NCBI RefSeq assembly: GCF_001750165.1
Contig: NZ_CP015411.1
Location: 3,004,001-3,068,000 of the forward strand
DNA: 64,000 nucleotides
Source of the DNA: Pseudoalteromonas luteoviolacea
Lineage (GTDB): Bacteria > Pseudomonadota > Gammaproteobacteria > Enterobacterales > Alteromonadaceae
Reading direction: 5' to 3'
Below the pieces are notes generated by a model that made no database searches, was not told the origin of the DNA, and worked only from the letters and a program-made list of their open reading frames with translations. The stretch's first letter is position 1, and each line of letters starts with the position of its first letter. Shown one piece after another: positions 28,766 to 37,281 of the stretch. A program made the translations under genes and the position numbers.

Positions 28766-29161
28766 TTACCGCCGTTTGTATTTTAAAATATCGTCACTAA
28801 AAATAACTTTTCTTGAAAAGAAATAATTTAAAAACAGTGATGCCTTAACACCCAGAAGGAAGCTAACATTAAGCGGTACGCCTAAATACACAGCATATGA
28901 ATACACCGCTAAATTAAATATACCGGTGCTGTGACTCATGATAAAAAACATACAAAGACTATAAATTTTACCTTCATTAACTTGCTTTTTTTGCTTGAAA
29001 GTAAAGTATGAATTTCCTAGCCAACTAAAATAAATTGCGACACAAAAACTACTCCATCTAGCTAAAAAAGGACTAACAGAAGATTCAACTAACCAATTAA
29101 ACAACACAAAGTCGATGCAAAAGACACAACCGCCTACAAAACAAAAACGAATAAACTGCAC
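28766..29161 (-). CDS. GtrA-family membrane protein (flippase-like)
   Basis: 131 residues with four hydrophobic helices. The GtrA signature is visible: F-I-R-F-C-F-V-G-G at the start, the Asp in C-I-D-F-V-L-F, W-L-G-N-S-Y-F-T-F and a final L-F-L-N-Y-F-F-S-R-K-V-I-F. GtrA proteins are thought to flip undecaprenyl-phosphate-linked sugars made by a GtrB-type GT2 enzyme. A GTG start with AAAGG six bases upstream. It is last in the operon that begins with the GT2 gene at 33586, 90 bases behind the kinase gene. Confidence 0.88.
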   Translation of the reverse strand: MQFIRFCFVGGCVFCIDFVLFNWLVESSVSPFLARWSSFCVAIYFSWLGNSYFTFKQKKQVNEGKIYSLCMFFIMSHSTGIFNLAVYSYAVYLGVPLNVSFLLGVKASLFLNYFFSRKVIFSDDILKYKRR

Positions 29162-29251
29162 TTCCTACCTTTACATTTACAATCTTTTCTCTCAGAGACA
29201 ATATCACCCATAATGTCTATAAATTGTCTCATGTAAATCTAGAGTACACGG

Positions 29252-30487
29252 TTAACGAAATAGGATTGAAGCTGTACAGCCTTTGTTAACATTATTCACC
29301 AAAGAAAACTGCCAGTGGTACTTTTTACAGATGTCATGAACAATTTTAAGCCCTACTCCAAACCCTTCGTTACTCCTAGGGTCTGCGCTTAACCCAACTC
29401 CATTATCTATCACTTTAATTTCTTTGTTTGAGACGAAAATATTGACAGTTCCACCGACAGTGCAATTTATTGCATTTTTTATTAAATTCCCAAGCGCGAC
29501 TGTGAACAGTTGATGAGATGCAATGAGCTCAAATGGTGCCAATAGAGTTATATTAACTTCTACAGCATTGCTCTCTTTTAACGTATTTAGCTTATAAACC
29601 ATGCCTTCCAATAATTTGATATCGACTAGAACGGTATCAGACTCAACTTGATCTCGTGCCAAAAATAGAAAAGTTTGCACTAGTGATTCCATGTCTTCCA
29701 TCGACTCTCGCAGCAGACCGACCTGCTTCAATACTTTTTTATCTGTCGATTTGTTGAGTATGCTTGTACTGCCTTTAATCACCATCATTGGCGTACGTAG
29801 CTCATGGCTAGCATATCGGGTGAATGACTTTTCTCTGTCAAATGCCGCTGCAACTTTTGCCCGATATATATTCATAGCCTCTTCCATTTGTACCATTTCA
29901 TCTGACAGGTTCCCCTCAACTTTAATGAACCCAAAATCTTCGTTATCCCTTAATTTTTCTGCCAGTTCTGAGATAGGTTTGCTGATCCGTCGAGCACTGT
30001 TAATGATATATGCAGACGCCAAAATAAGCAGTAACACCCCCCCACCAAAAACCGTCACCGTCAGAATCACAACTTCTTCCTCCTTTAACTCAATCGCATC
30101 AATGTTCTCTACTGCATACATCACACGTTTCCCTTTGTCGTTATTAACCTCCTTTGCCAACACATTAAACTCAACATCTAACTGTTCTAAATGAAAAGTC
30201 GCGCTGCCAACCCAATCTCTTGATATATGGTTTTGAAGTGGCTCAGGCAGCGCTGAATAGTCAGCGTAAATGTATAACAAAGGGTTTATTTTTATCGACT
30301 TCAGCTCAATGTCTTTATGCTTTTCAAGGTAGTAGTCACCAATGATCGCGAGCCGTTTAACACTGTTGTTATCTTCGGTTAAAGACGTGCCGAAATAAAA
30401 AATGACTGCATAAAAAATAACAATTAGCGTTGCCCCGAACAAATACGTTCGAATCAAAATACCTGAAGTAGAGTTATCGAGTTTCAT
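29252..30487 (-). CDS. Sensor histidine kinase
   Basis: 411 residues. Two membrane helices (about 15-34 and 140-162) flank a periplasmic sensor domain of some 100 residues. A HAMP-like linker leads to the H-box Y-A-S-H-E-L-R-T-P (His about 228), then the ATPase domain with N-L-I-K-N-A-I-N and D-N-G-V-G-L and a glycine-rich G-F-G-V-G-L. All phosphotransfer and ATP-binding motifs are present. Its ATG overlaps the regulator stop by four bases (ATGA), showing translational coupling. The periplasmic domain is not of a type I know, so the signal is open. Confidence 0.92.
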   Translation of the reverse strand: MKLDNSTSGILIRTYLFGATLIVIFYAVIFYFGTSLTEDNNSVKRLAIIGDYYLEKHKDIELKSIKINPLLYIYADYSALPEPLQNHISRDWVGSATFHLEQLDVEFNVLAKEVNNDKGKRVMYAVENIDAIELKEEEVVILTVTVFGGGVLLLILASAYIINSARRISKPISELAEKLRDNEDFGFIKVEGNLSDEMVQMEEAMNIYRAKVAAAFDREKSFTRYASHELRTPMMVIKGSTSILNKSTDKKVLKQVGLLRESMEDMESLVQTFLFLARDQVESDTVLVDIKLLEGMVYKLNTLKESNAVEVNITLLAPFELIASHQLFTVALGNLIKNAINCTVGGTVNIFVSNKEIKVIDNGVGLSADPRSNEGFGVGLKIVHDICKKYHWQFSLVNNVNKGCTASILFR

Positions 30488-31152
30488 TTATTCAGCTTGT
30501 AGCCTATTTTGGGAATGGTTTCTATCAGATCTGTGTCATACACACTGTCTATTTTTTTACGTAATTGATATATGTGCTTTCGTAGAATATCTTGCTCAGG
30601 TAAATCATCCCCCCAAAGCCGCCGCTCAATTTCTTCGCGGGTCACAACATCAGGGCTTCGCTCAGCTAATAGCACTAAAATTTTAAAACCTACTGGGGAG
30701 AGTTTTATTTCATCACTGTCGCGCCATACTTGATGAGTGGCAATATTTAGCTTAAGCGCGCCTTGAATGATCTCAGTTTTAAACCCAGTCCCAGAGTAAC
30801 GCCTTGTAAGGCTACATATCCTCGCTTCCAATAACTCTATATTAAACGGTTTCACTAGGTAATCATCAGCACCGTGCTTAAAACCAAGCAGCATGTCCTT
30901 ATCCGTATCTCTCGCCGTCAACATGATAATGGGAGTGTTAACACCTGCTTCTCTCAATGACCTGCATATATCCAGCCCATTTATCCCTGGAAGCATTAAA
31001 TCTAATACAATACAGTCATAGTTATTGGACTTAGCCAAGGCCAAACCCAATATGCCTGTTGCGGCATGATCTAAAATTATCTCTGAACCTTCAAAGTAAT
31101 CAAAAATAACTTCTGCGATATTTTTTGAGTCTTCAACTAAGAGTACTTGCAC
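30484..31152 (-). CDS. OmpR-family response regulator
   Basis: 222 residues. The receiver domain has the acidic pair E-D at 7-8, the phospho-acceptor Asp 51 in I-V-L-D-L-M-L-P, Thr in M-L-T-A-R and Lys 101 in V-K-P-F-N. The C-terminal winged helix shows L-S-P-V-G-F-K-I-L and D-I-L-R-K-H-I-Y-Q-L-R-K-K-I. A GTG start with AGGATCCTTTC upstream. It partners the kinase it overlaps. Being inside the glycosyltransferase operon, it probably controls this operon itself. Confidence 0.93.
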   Translation of the reverse strand: MQVLLVEDSKNIAEVIFDYFEGSEIILDHAATGILGLALAKSNNYDCIVLDLMLPGINGLDICRSLREAGVNTPIIMLTARDTDKDMLLGFKHGADDYLVKPFNIELLEARICSLTRRYSGTGFKTEIIQGALKLNIATHQVWRDSDEIKLSPVGFKILVLLAERSPDVVTREEIERRLWGDDLPEQDILRKHIYQLRKKIDSVYDTDLIETIPKIGYKLNK

Positions 31153-31161
31153 GAAAGGATC

Positions 31162-32595
31162 CTAATTACATTGATACAATGAGTTTTCGTCAACGACATT
31201 AATTACCTCACAATGACTTTTCATAGTATCACCCACATAACGCAATTGAGCGACATTCATGACTAGATAAAAAGTTACCCGTTCATCCAATAGTGATTTT
31301 AGTAATACTTTACTTTTGAGCAATTTAGCATCACCTTGTGAATAAAACTGTGCACTAAACGGGCGTTTATGCCAATAGTAAAGCTGTGTTTTTTTGGTAT
31401 CTATTTTCTTAGTCTCTAACAGTGTTTGCGCTGTTGGCAAAGTGACTTTCCCTAATGTTAACAACCCAATTAATACGCTGAGTACACACAGCGTTAAAGT
31501 CCCAGCCAACACTAGTCGCTTAGATAATGAAAACGCAATGGCCACATATACAGCCATCGCCCCAAACCCTGGCATCACATAAATCGGTAAAATATTACCT
31601 GCAAAGGTAAACAGCACAAGGGGCGCAAACATCCATGCAAGTAGATAAGGTTGAATTTTTACGTCAGCTTTAGTGGTGGTATAAGGCTGTTTTAAATTAC
31701 TAAAAAGTGCTTTTATGATAAAAAAAGACCAAGGGAATGCGCATACTATCCAATAGACCCAAATCATACCTCGAGCTCTATCATGTGCACTTCCGTACAA
31801 ATCACCTTCCCATCCAGAGACCAAAAAACGTTGAATGTGTTCGCCAATGATAAAATACTCAAGAAACCCTGGGGTTCTCATTTCAGCCAATACGTACCAA
31901 GGTGCGGCCAACAGCCAAAAGAGGGGAAATCCTGATTTCCAAGGCAATGAAAATAAAGCTTTTACGAATTGTTTTTTCCACAGACTCCAAATAAATAGCG
32001 CAATCACCACCAGCACAACCGCAACAGGCCCCTTAACCAACATCCCTAATGCCAATGCGGCAAAAAAGTAATACCCGTACAATGATGATGTCTCATCATT
32101 GTAATTCAACCAAAAGCTCACCATCGCTAGCGTATATGCCAAAAGTAATGAACTATCTGTCATAACCATGCCTATCGCTAAGATAAAGCCTAGTGTGGAT
32201 GCCAAGACAAATACTGAAACAATAGCTTGCCCAACTTCTGCCACTTTGGAGACAAAACGATAAATTACAAACGTGGTTAGCAGGCCTATTAATAAATGCG
32301 GTAGCCTAGCAAAAAACTCACTTACACCGAAAGTAGCGAAGCTTGCAGCACTTAGCCAAGTGTGAAATGGTGGCTTACCCCAAAATGGCACCCCATAGTC
32401 GAACTGCGGTGTCACCCAGTTTTGAGTTTCTAACATGAGCCGCGCAATTTCTCCGTATCTCGCTTCTGTGGTATCAAACAACGGATACATACCCAACGAC
32501 ACTAACCTCAATGAAAATAGAGATATGAGCACTAAGCATAAGACCTTTGTAACATCTGGCGTATAGTTGAAGTATTGCCTAAACAAGTTATGCAT
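31162..32595 (-). CDS. Glycosyltransferase family 39 (ArnT-like) membrane protein
   Basis: 477 residues, about 11-12 membrane helices. The first periplasmic loop holds D-T-T-E-A-R-Y-G-E-I-A-R and D-Y-G-V-P-F-W-G-K-P-P-F-H-T-W, the conserved acidic/aromatic loop of ArnT and protein mannosyltransferases that uses a lipid-phosphate sugar donor. In ArnT the sugar is aminoarabinose and the acceptor lipid A; here donor and acceptor are unknown. Its start overlaps the GT2 gene by eight bases, so the two are coupled. Confidence 0.9.
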   Translation of the reverse strand: MHNLFRQYFNYTPDVTKVLCLVLISLFSLRLVSLGMYPLFDTTEARYGEIARLMLETQNWVTPQFDYGVPFWGKPPFHTWLSAASFATFGVSEFFARLPHLLIGLLTTFVIYRFVSKVAEVGQAIVSVFVLASTLGFILAIGMVMTDSSLLLAYTLAMVSFWLNYNDETSSLYGYYFFAALALGMLVKGPVAVVLVVIALFIWSLWKKQFVKALFSLPWKSGFPLFWLLAAPWYVLAEMRTPGFLEYFIIGEHIQRFLVSGWEGDLYGSAHDRARGMIWVYWIVCAFPWSFFIIKALFSNLKQPYTTTKADVKIQPYLLAWMFAPLVLFTFAGNILPIYVMPGFGAMAVYVAIAFSLSKRLVLAGTLTLCVLSVLIGLLTLGKVTLPTAQTLLETKKIDTKKTQLYYWHKRPFSAQFYSQGDAKLLKSKVLLKSLLDERVTFYLVMNVAQLRYVGDTMKSHCEVINVVDENSLYQCN

Positions 32596-33586
32596 GTTTT
32601 TTCTGCTCCTTCACAATGCGCACTTTGTGCTCAATTTCCATAACTAAATAACACGGTCGACCTTTGACTTCGGTATAAATGCGCCCAATGTACTCACCAC
32701 AAACACCAATCGCGATTAACTGCACGCCTCCTAATAACAATTGCACCAACATTAATGACGGGTAGCCCTGAACCACTTCACCTAGCAAAGCTGTTTTAAT
32801 GAGCACCCAAAAAGCAAGAAGGAATGCAGCAAGCGAAATAATCACACCAGCCCAAACTGATAGCCTCAACGGCTTGACGCTAAATGCTGTGATACCAGAC
32901 AATGCAAGCCCAACAAGCTGGGGAAAAGACCACTTGGTTTTTCCTGCTTCTCGAGCAGGCCTGTCGAACTCTATCGTTGTTTGTTTATAACCAGGCCATG
33001 ACAAAATTCCCTTCATATACCTATTCTTTTCTGACAATTGTTTAATTTCGTCGATAACTCGGCGGCTTATTAGACGAAAATCCCCCACATTCTTTTGCAC
33101 AGGAACATCTGCCAGATGATCCAGCAGCTTATAATAAATGCCCGCAGAGCACTTTTTAAACCAAGACTCTCCATGCCTAGCTGTGCGCTTCATGTTAACC
33201 ACGTCAAACCCTTGTTGCCATGCAGCAAGCATGTCTGGGATCAATTCAGGAGGGTCTTGAAGATCGGCGTCAAGTAACATGACAGCTTGGCCCTTACAAT
33301 GGTCAATTCCTGCTGTCATTGCAGCTTCTTTACCAAAATTTCGGCTCAAATTAATACACTCAAGAGCGGCACAGCACGATGAAAGCGATAACATCACCTC
33401 CCAACTATCATCGGAGCTGCCATCATTTACATAAATAACTTCAAGCCTTTCATTAGGTAAAGCACTTAATACTTGATCAAGGCGGTGATGAAAAATGGGT
33501 AAGACTTGCTCTTCGTTATAAACAGGTACTATTACACTCAATAAAATATCTTTCGGCTGGGACAATTTGTCTGAAACGAGCTGCAT
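32588..33586 (-). CDS. Glycosyltransferase family 2, GtrB/DPM1-like
   Basis: 332 residues. The GT-A domain begins S-V-I-V-P-V-Y-N-E-E and contains the D-A-D-L-Q-D metal/nucleotide motif; a Y-V-N-D-G-S-S-D-D-S-W segment supports it. Two membrane helices lie at about 230-250 and 265-290, as in GtrB and ArnC. It should transfer a sugar from a nucleotide to undecaprenyl phosphate on the inner face of the membrane. First gene of the operon leading to GT39, the two-component pair and GtrA. Confidence 0.92.
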   Translation of the reverse strand: MQLVSDKLSQPKDILLSVIVPVYNEEQVLPIFHHRLDQVLSALPNERLEVIYVNDGSSDDSWEVMLSLSSCCAALECINLSRNFGKEAAMTAGIDHCKGQAVMLLDADLQDPPELIPDMLAAWQQGFDVVNMKRTARHGESWFKKCSAGIYYKLLDHLADVPVQKNVGDFRLISRRVIDEIKQLSEKNRYMKGILSWPGYKQTTIEFDRPAREAGKTKWSFPQLVGLALSGITAFSVKPLRLSVWAGVIISLAAFLLAFWVLIKTALLGEVVQGYPSLMLVQLLLGGVQLIAIGVCGEYIGRIYTEVKGRPCYLVMEIEHKVRIVKEQKKHA

Positions 33587-33812
33587 TTTTTAACCCTTCT
33601 GTAATCAGTTACAGTGAGGTTACACCTGCTAATGTCTATTAAATGTCCTCAATATTCAGAGCATATAACAAACACAAAGTGTGGCATTAATTATATACTT
33701 GGTTCATTAGTTGCTTCTAATTTAAAAACCAAACAGGCGATACATGTTGATCAAATAAACAACGTAATTAGGTGGCAAAAGGCTGCCGACCACGACAGAA
33801 AAGGAAGCTGTT

Positions 33813-34328
33813 ATGAATGTAGATTCTGATACTAGAATAAATAATGTAAACAAAGCGCCATTGCATGCACACCAAACACCGAGATCTTCAACACAGCAAC
33901 ACGGCCCCACACCTGAAATCGATAACCGAGCGCACTACTTAAAATATATCCACGCCGCCAACGAGGAAAAACTCACAAGCTCGATTGATGCAATTAAGAG
34001 ATATGGCCCTCCTGTAGCCATGTTTAGAATGAGTGATATTGAAAATGCCGCAAATCCGGATGAATTACATGGTCGTATTGGCAGAGCGATAGAACAATTT
34101 GAAGTAGAAGCGAAACACTATCACGAGCAGGCTCGGGACATTATTTACCAAGGTGAACTGGCAGGGGAGGCTTCTAAAGATATCTTATTGGACATTGTTC
34201 AACTGCGAGATAGTCAGTCAGAGCTATTCAAAATGGGCACTAATTGGGGCTGCAAAGGGTTTGCCCACCCTGACAATTATGAAAATTTAGTTGCAGCAAC
34301 ACCAAATTATATTAATTACTATGCGTAA
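33813..34328 (+). CDS. Hypothetical soluble protein, 171 residues
   Basis: The ATG is preceded by AAGGAAGCTGTT. The product has a low-complexity, polar N-terminus (MNVDSDTRINNVNKAPLHAH) with no signal peptide and a helical remainder with many acidic residues (IGRAIEQFEVEAKHYHEQAR). No family recognised. The disordered start followed by a helical domain resembles secreted effectors or scaffold proteins, but this is only a resemblance. It is divergent from the glycosyltransferase operon, with about 226 bases between. Confidence 0.6.
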   Translation: MNVDSDTRINNVNKAPLHAHQTPRSSTQQHGPTPEIDNRAHYLKYIHAANEEKLTSSIDAIKRYGPPVAMFRMSDIENAANPDELHGRIGRAIEQFEVEAKHYHEQARDIIYQGELAGEASKDILLDIVQLRDSQSELFKMGTNWGCKGFAHPDNYENLVAATPNYINYYA

Positions 34329-34504
34329 AAAGCACGATGACGCCCAGGAAAATTTCGCATGTTTGAAAAAGGTTTTTAGTTCAAATATTGCTTCGTTCCA
34401 GTACTAGGCTAACACCACCGTATTGGATATTTGCTCAGCCATTCATAATACGCTACAACCAACCAGCACATATCAAGAGAGTTTCACCCACTTGTCGTAA
34501 AACA

Positions 34505-35041
34505 CTATGCTACATCACCTAATGCACTTTTATATGCTTGAATAGCAATGTCAGTCAGATAAGCCTCCATTCTAGCAAACAAATTATATAACCCTTTTCC
34601 GTGCTCAAATTTGAATACCTCACTTGCGTATACAAGCTCCAGTTCATTTGCAACGGTGAGTTCACAAAACATCTTTGCTCTGTGTTTATGTAATGGAAAA
34701 AGCTGTCCGTTAAACCTGTCTTTGAACTGGATTACATCGTGATGACCGAATTGATGAAAAACGAAGCTTCTGTCGCACGAGCAATATAAATAAACTAGCG
34801 CTTCTTCCTCTTTTCCTATGGTTTTTGCTATAGAATCTCGCTGTTCAAGTGACACCATACTCATGTCAAATCCAGCAGTTCCGTAAGCTGCATGAAATAG
34901 ACCTGCGGTTTGTAAAAGTTCAGAAGCCCCCCAACTTTTAAGTATTGAGGCGGTGCCTTTAAGATGGCTCTCTAAATCTCCATTTAAATGTTGAAAATCA
35001 CTTGCATTAAGAGACGCTAAAGCTTTAAAGCGTTTGTCCAC
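34505..35041 (-). CDS. DUF6817-like HD-type protein
   Basis: 178 residues from a GTG. The pattern L-N-G-D-L-E-S-H-L-K-G-T then W-G-A...A-G-L-F-H-A-A-Y-G-T is that of the DUF6817 group, small helical proteins with spaced histidines reminiscent of HD phosphohydrolases. Another His pair lies in F-G-H-H-D-V. Metal binding is likely; the substrate is unknown. Soluble, no signal. Confidence 0.65.
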   Translation of the reverse strand: MDKRFKALASLNASDFQHLNGDLESHLKGTASILKSWGASELLQTAGLFHAAYGTAGFDMSMVSLEQRDSIAKTIGKEEEALVYLYCSCDRSFVFHQFGHHDVIQFKDRFNGQLFPLHKHRAKMFCELTVANELELVYASEVFKFEHGKGLYNLFARMEAYLTDIAIQAYKSALGDVA

Positions 35042-35110
35042 TTTAATTACAACCTTCTACAACTGAAAAGACGCCACATTCAGCGCCATATTAACTCAAT
35101 TTTCCACGTT

Positions 35111-35518
35111 TTATCTTTGAACCAGGCTGAACCAATTGCCTGAATTGTCTACTGCCATAGCTTCAACACCATACAACTGTTCTGTTGGAGGCTGTATAAA
35201 TTCTACGCCTTTAGCCAAAAGCTCATCGTAGGTTTTTTGACAGTTTTCAGTTTCAAAAACACCCGCACCAAAGGCCCCTTCTTGGATTAAATTTCGTATT
35301 TTTTCGGCTGAATCTTTGGTGAACATAGGACCTTCCTTTGGCTCAGCTAATACCAACTGAAGCTGAGGTTTAGATTTTGGATGAACCGTCAGCCAGCGAA
35401 AGTCACCCTCTACTTTCATATCATCACCAACCTCGAAGCCAAGTTTGTTCTTGTAAAAATCAAGCGCTTCGTCCTGATTCAATACATATATCGTTGTGTG
35501 CGCTATAGATGTGATCAT
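35111..35518 (-). CDS. VOC-family (glyoxalase/dioxygenase fold) protein
   Basis: 135 residues. It opens I-T-S-I-A-H-T-T-I-Y-V and D-F-Y-K-N-K-L-G-F-E-V-G, then F-R-W-L-T-V, L-Q-L-V-L-A-E-P and ends D-N-S-G-N-W-F-S-L-V-Q. The paired beta-alpha-beta units of the VOC fold are plain, with a possible metal His near residue 7. Without more metal ligands its activity, for example antibiotic binding or lyase, cannot be named. ACAGGAAATGTATC lies before the ATG. It follows a frameshifted AraC regulator gene on the same strand, a common pair. Confidence 0.85.
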   Translation of the reverse strand: MITSIAHTTIYVLNQDEALDFYKNKLGFEVGDDMKVEGDFRWLTVHPKSKPQLQLVLAEPKEGPMFTKDSAEKIRNLIQEGAFGAGVFETENCQKTYDELLAKGVEFIQPPTEQLYGVEAMAVDNSGNWFSLVQR

Positions 35519-35589
35519 TGATACATTTCCTGTTGTGAATTTATCCTTATTTTATACACAAAATAAAATAGATATTTCTCCGATATTGC

Positions 35590-36008
35590 TCACTTCCCAT
35601 GTTTTTTTAAAAAGTGATAGGCATAGCATGCAGGAATCGCCTGCGATGGAAACCGATAAGCTTCCGAAGACAACGCCCACAGCTTACGGCGATATAAGGT
35701 AGGTGCCATACCAACCTGTTTAGTGAATAATGAAGAAAAACTGCCAAGACTTAAATAACCGACTTTCTCACACACTTCTGAAACACTAAGCTGCTCAGTA
35801 ATAAGCATTTTTTTGCTTGTTCAAGTCTGTGTCGAATCAAAAGCTCATTGGGTGTTTCTCCATAAGCTTCTTTGAAAGCACGTAAAAAGTGATATGGAGA
35901 CATGTAAGATTGCTTTGCAATGTCAGTTAAACACAAAGGAGAATGATAATTTTCAACAATAAATTCCCTGCTTATGTTTAAACGTCTAAATTTATAGTTT
36001 GCTGTCAT
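35590..36008 (-). pseudogene. AraC-family regulator, frameshifted at a homopolymer
   Basis: GGAGTTTTT precedes the ATG. The first part (MTANYKFRRLNISREFIVEN, then L-T-D-I-A-K-Q-S-Y-M-S-P-Y-H-F-L-R-A-F-K) is the first AraC helix-turn-helix. After Q-A-K-K the frame is lost at a run of seven A (T7 at 35808-35814 on the plus strand). With eight A it continues M-L-I-T-E-Q-L-S-V-S-E-V-C-E-K-V-G-Y, the second helix-turn-helix and the C-terminus. Repaired, it is a small two-HTH regulator of about 140 residues without an effector domain. The likely target is the VOC gene just downstream. Confidence 0.88.
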
Positions 36009-36031
36009 AAAAACTCCTTTTTAATCCACTT

Positions 36032-36043
36032 ACACTATAGTGT
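36032..36043. promoter_or_regulatory. Perfect 12-bp palindrome upstream of the AraC gene
   Basis: ACACTATAGTGT is a perfect palindrome 24 bases upstream of the AraC start codon. Its place suggests an operator or a promoter element; a 12-bp palindrome in AT-rich DNA could also be chance. It does not match a site type I know. Confidence 0.3.
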
Positions 36044-36184
36044 TGTCAGCGTTTCGAGTTATTTGCATTGACCTCTAAATGCAAAAAAGTGCCAACACGA
36101 AACAACAACCCTCACACTAATTACGTTTTATAGCGCTGTATTAGAAAGTCAAATACTCCTTTTGAATAGTACGTAAATCTAACA

Positions 36185-36529
36185 CTACAACATCGTGCGG
36201 TTACAGTATGTAGCCTTGTCAAAGTCACTGATATTCATAGCTACATTAGGGACGTCAGGAAACATTTCTACCAATTTTGAAACTACAGCTTTCGATAACG
36301 CAGATTTTTGCTCTGTCGTCCGTCCTTGCATGATAGAGGCAAACACATGAATAAAACCCTCGCGTTTGTTACCTACCGAAAATTTTTTAAAGGGATTTAG
36401 TCTGACTTTAATATCATTATTATCAAACAATTGAGTGGCACTTGCTACCAAAAACACTTGCTCAATAATAAACTCTTCATCATGCACTTTTAAAATATCG
36501 TCTGAGCAATCCATCACAAAATGTGGCAT
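36185..36529 (-). CDS. 5-carboxymethyl-2-hydroxymuconate isomerase (CHMI) family protein
   Basis: 114 residues starting MPHFVMDCSDDIL, with the catalytic N-terminal proline after Met, as in the tautomerase superfamily. The pattern I-K-V-R-L-N-P-F, F-I-H-V-F-A-S-I-M-Q-G-R-T and L-V-E-M-F-P follows CHMI (HpaF). In E. coli C this enzyme acts in homoprotocatechuate degradation, but no other hpa gene is near, so the role here is open. AAGGAGAATAT lies before the ATG. Confidence 0.82.
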   Translation of the reverse strand: MPHFVMDCSDDILKVHDEEFIIEQVFLVASATQLFDNNDIKVRLNPFKKFSVGNKREGFIHVFASIMQGRTTEQKSALSKAVVSKLVEMFPDVPNVAMNISDFDKATYCNRTML

Positions 36530-36635
36530 ATATTCTCCTTATTTTCATTGTCTTGCTACTATTCCATTCAATCTACTGTAAATAATTTAAAAAATCAGCA
36601 AACTGTTTATAACTTAACCTATTGAGTGTGTTCGC

Positions 36636-36821
36636 TTACTTTACCGACGAATCAACATAAATTTCCAATTGAACTTCCTCAAACCCTACATGAGCTGCAA
36701 TTTCACAAGCGAAGGTCTCTTTATTGTCAGAGAAAGTAAATAAGGACACTGCAACAAATAAAGCTAAAAAAAGCATAACGCTCTGGATAAGAAAAAAGCC
36801 CCCTCCGAACCATTTTAACAT
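36636..36821 (-). CDS. Small single-pass membrane protein, 61 residues
   Basis: One long hydrophobic helix (GGGFFLIQSVMLFLALFVAVSLF) near the N-terminus, then a short acidic tail with one cysteine. Unknown. The ribosome site is weak, so this is a tentative gene. It lies ahead of the isomerase on the same strand. Confidence 0.4.
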   Translation of the reverse strand: MLKWFGGGFFLIQSVMLFLALFVAVSLFTFSDNKETFACEIAAHVGFEEVQLEIYVDSSVK

Positions 36822-37281
36822 AACTTAATTTTAATATTTTCCAAACCAAAACACTATAAAATACAAACAAAAAACCACCGAAGTTAACTTATAAATATCT
36901 ACTTTATATTTTTAAAATGGCAAATGTATAATTTAATTAAAACAATATAAACTAGACCCCTTCTCCCCCTAACACCACATAAACAACCGAAGTCATACAA
37001 AACAACCTGCAAACCACTCAATTTAGCTACTCAGAAAGACTGCAAGCTCACCCCCGAGGTTTGAACTTATTTCACCAACCCATTAAAGAATATATCATTA
37101 CAGGTCTTTATAAGAAGCGCACCAAAAACTCAAATTTAACTTAGATTTTTAAAATAAAATTACTATATTCTCTATTTAATTTTATTACTAAAATAATTAA
37201 AATATAGGTACATTGCCAGCCCATCACTTTTCAAGTGATTTCTATACAGCAGTCTAGTAATAAAATCTTTGGAGTACCCAG
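36822..37281. other. AT-rich intergenic region before the LRR gene
   Basis: 460 bases, strongly AT-rich. Promoters for the LRR gene and the small membrane protein are expected here. No open frame or strong hairpin was found. Confidence 0.5.

Noticed and set aside
33614..33829. 71-codon plus-strand frame before the hypothetical gene at 33813
   Set aside because: No ribosome site, unlikely composition, and it overlaps the start and ribosome site of the better gene.
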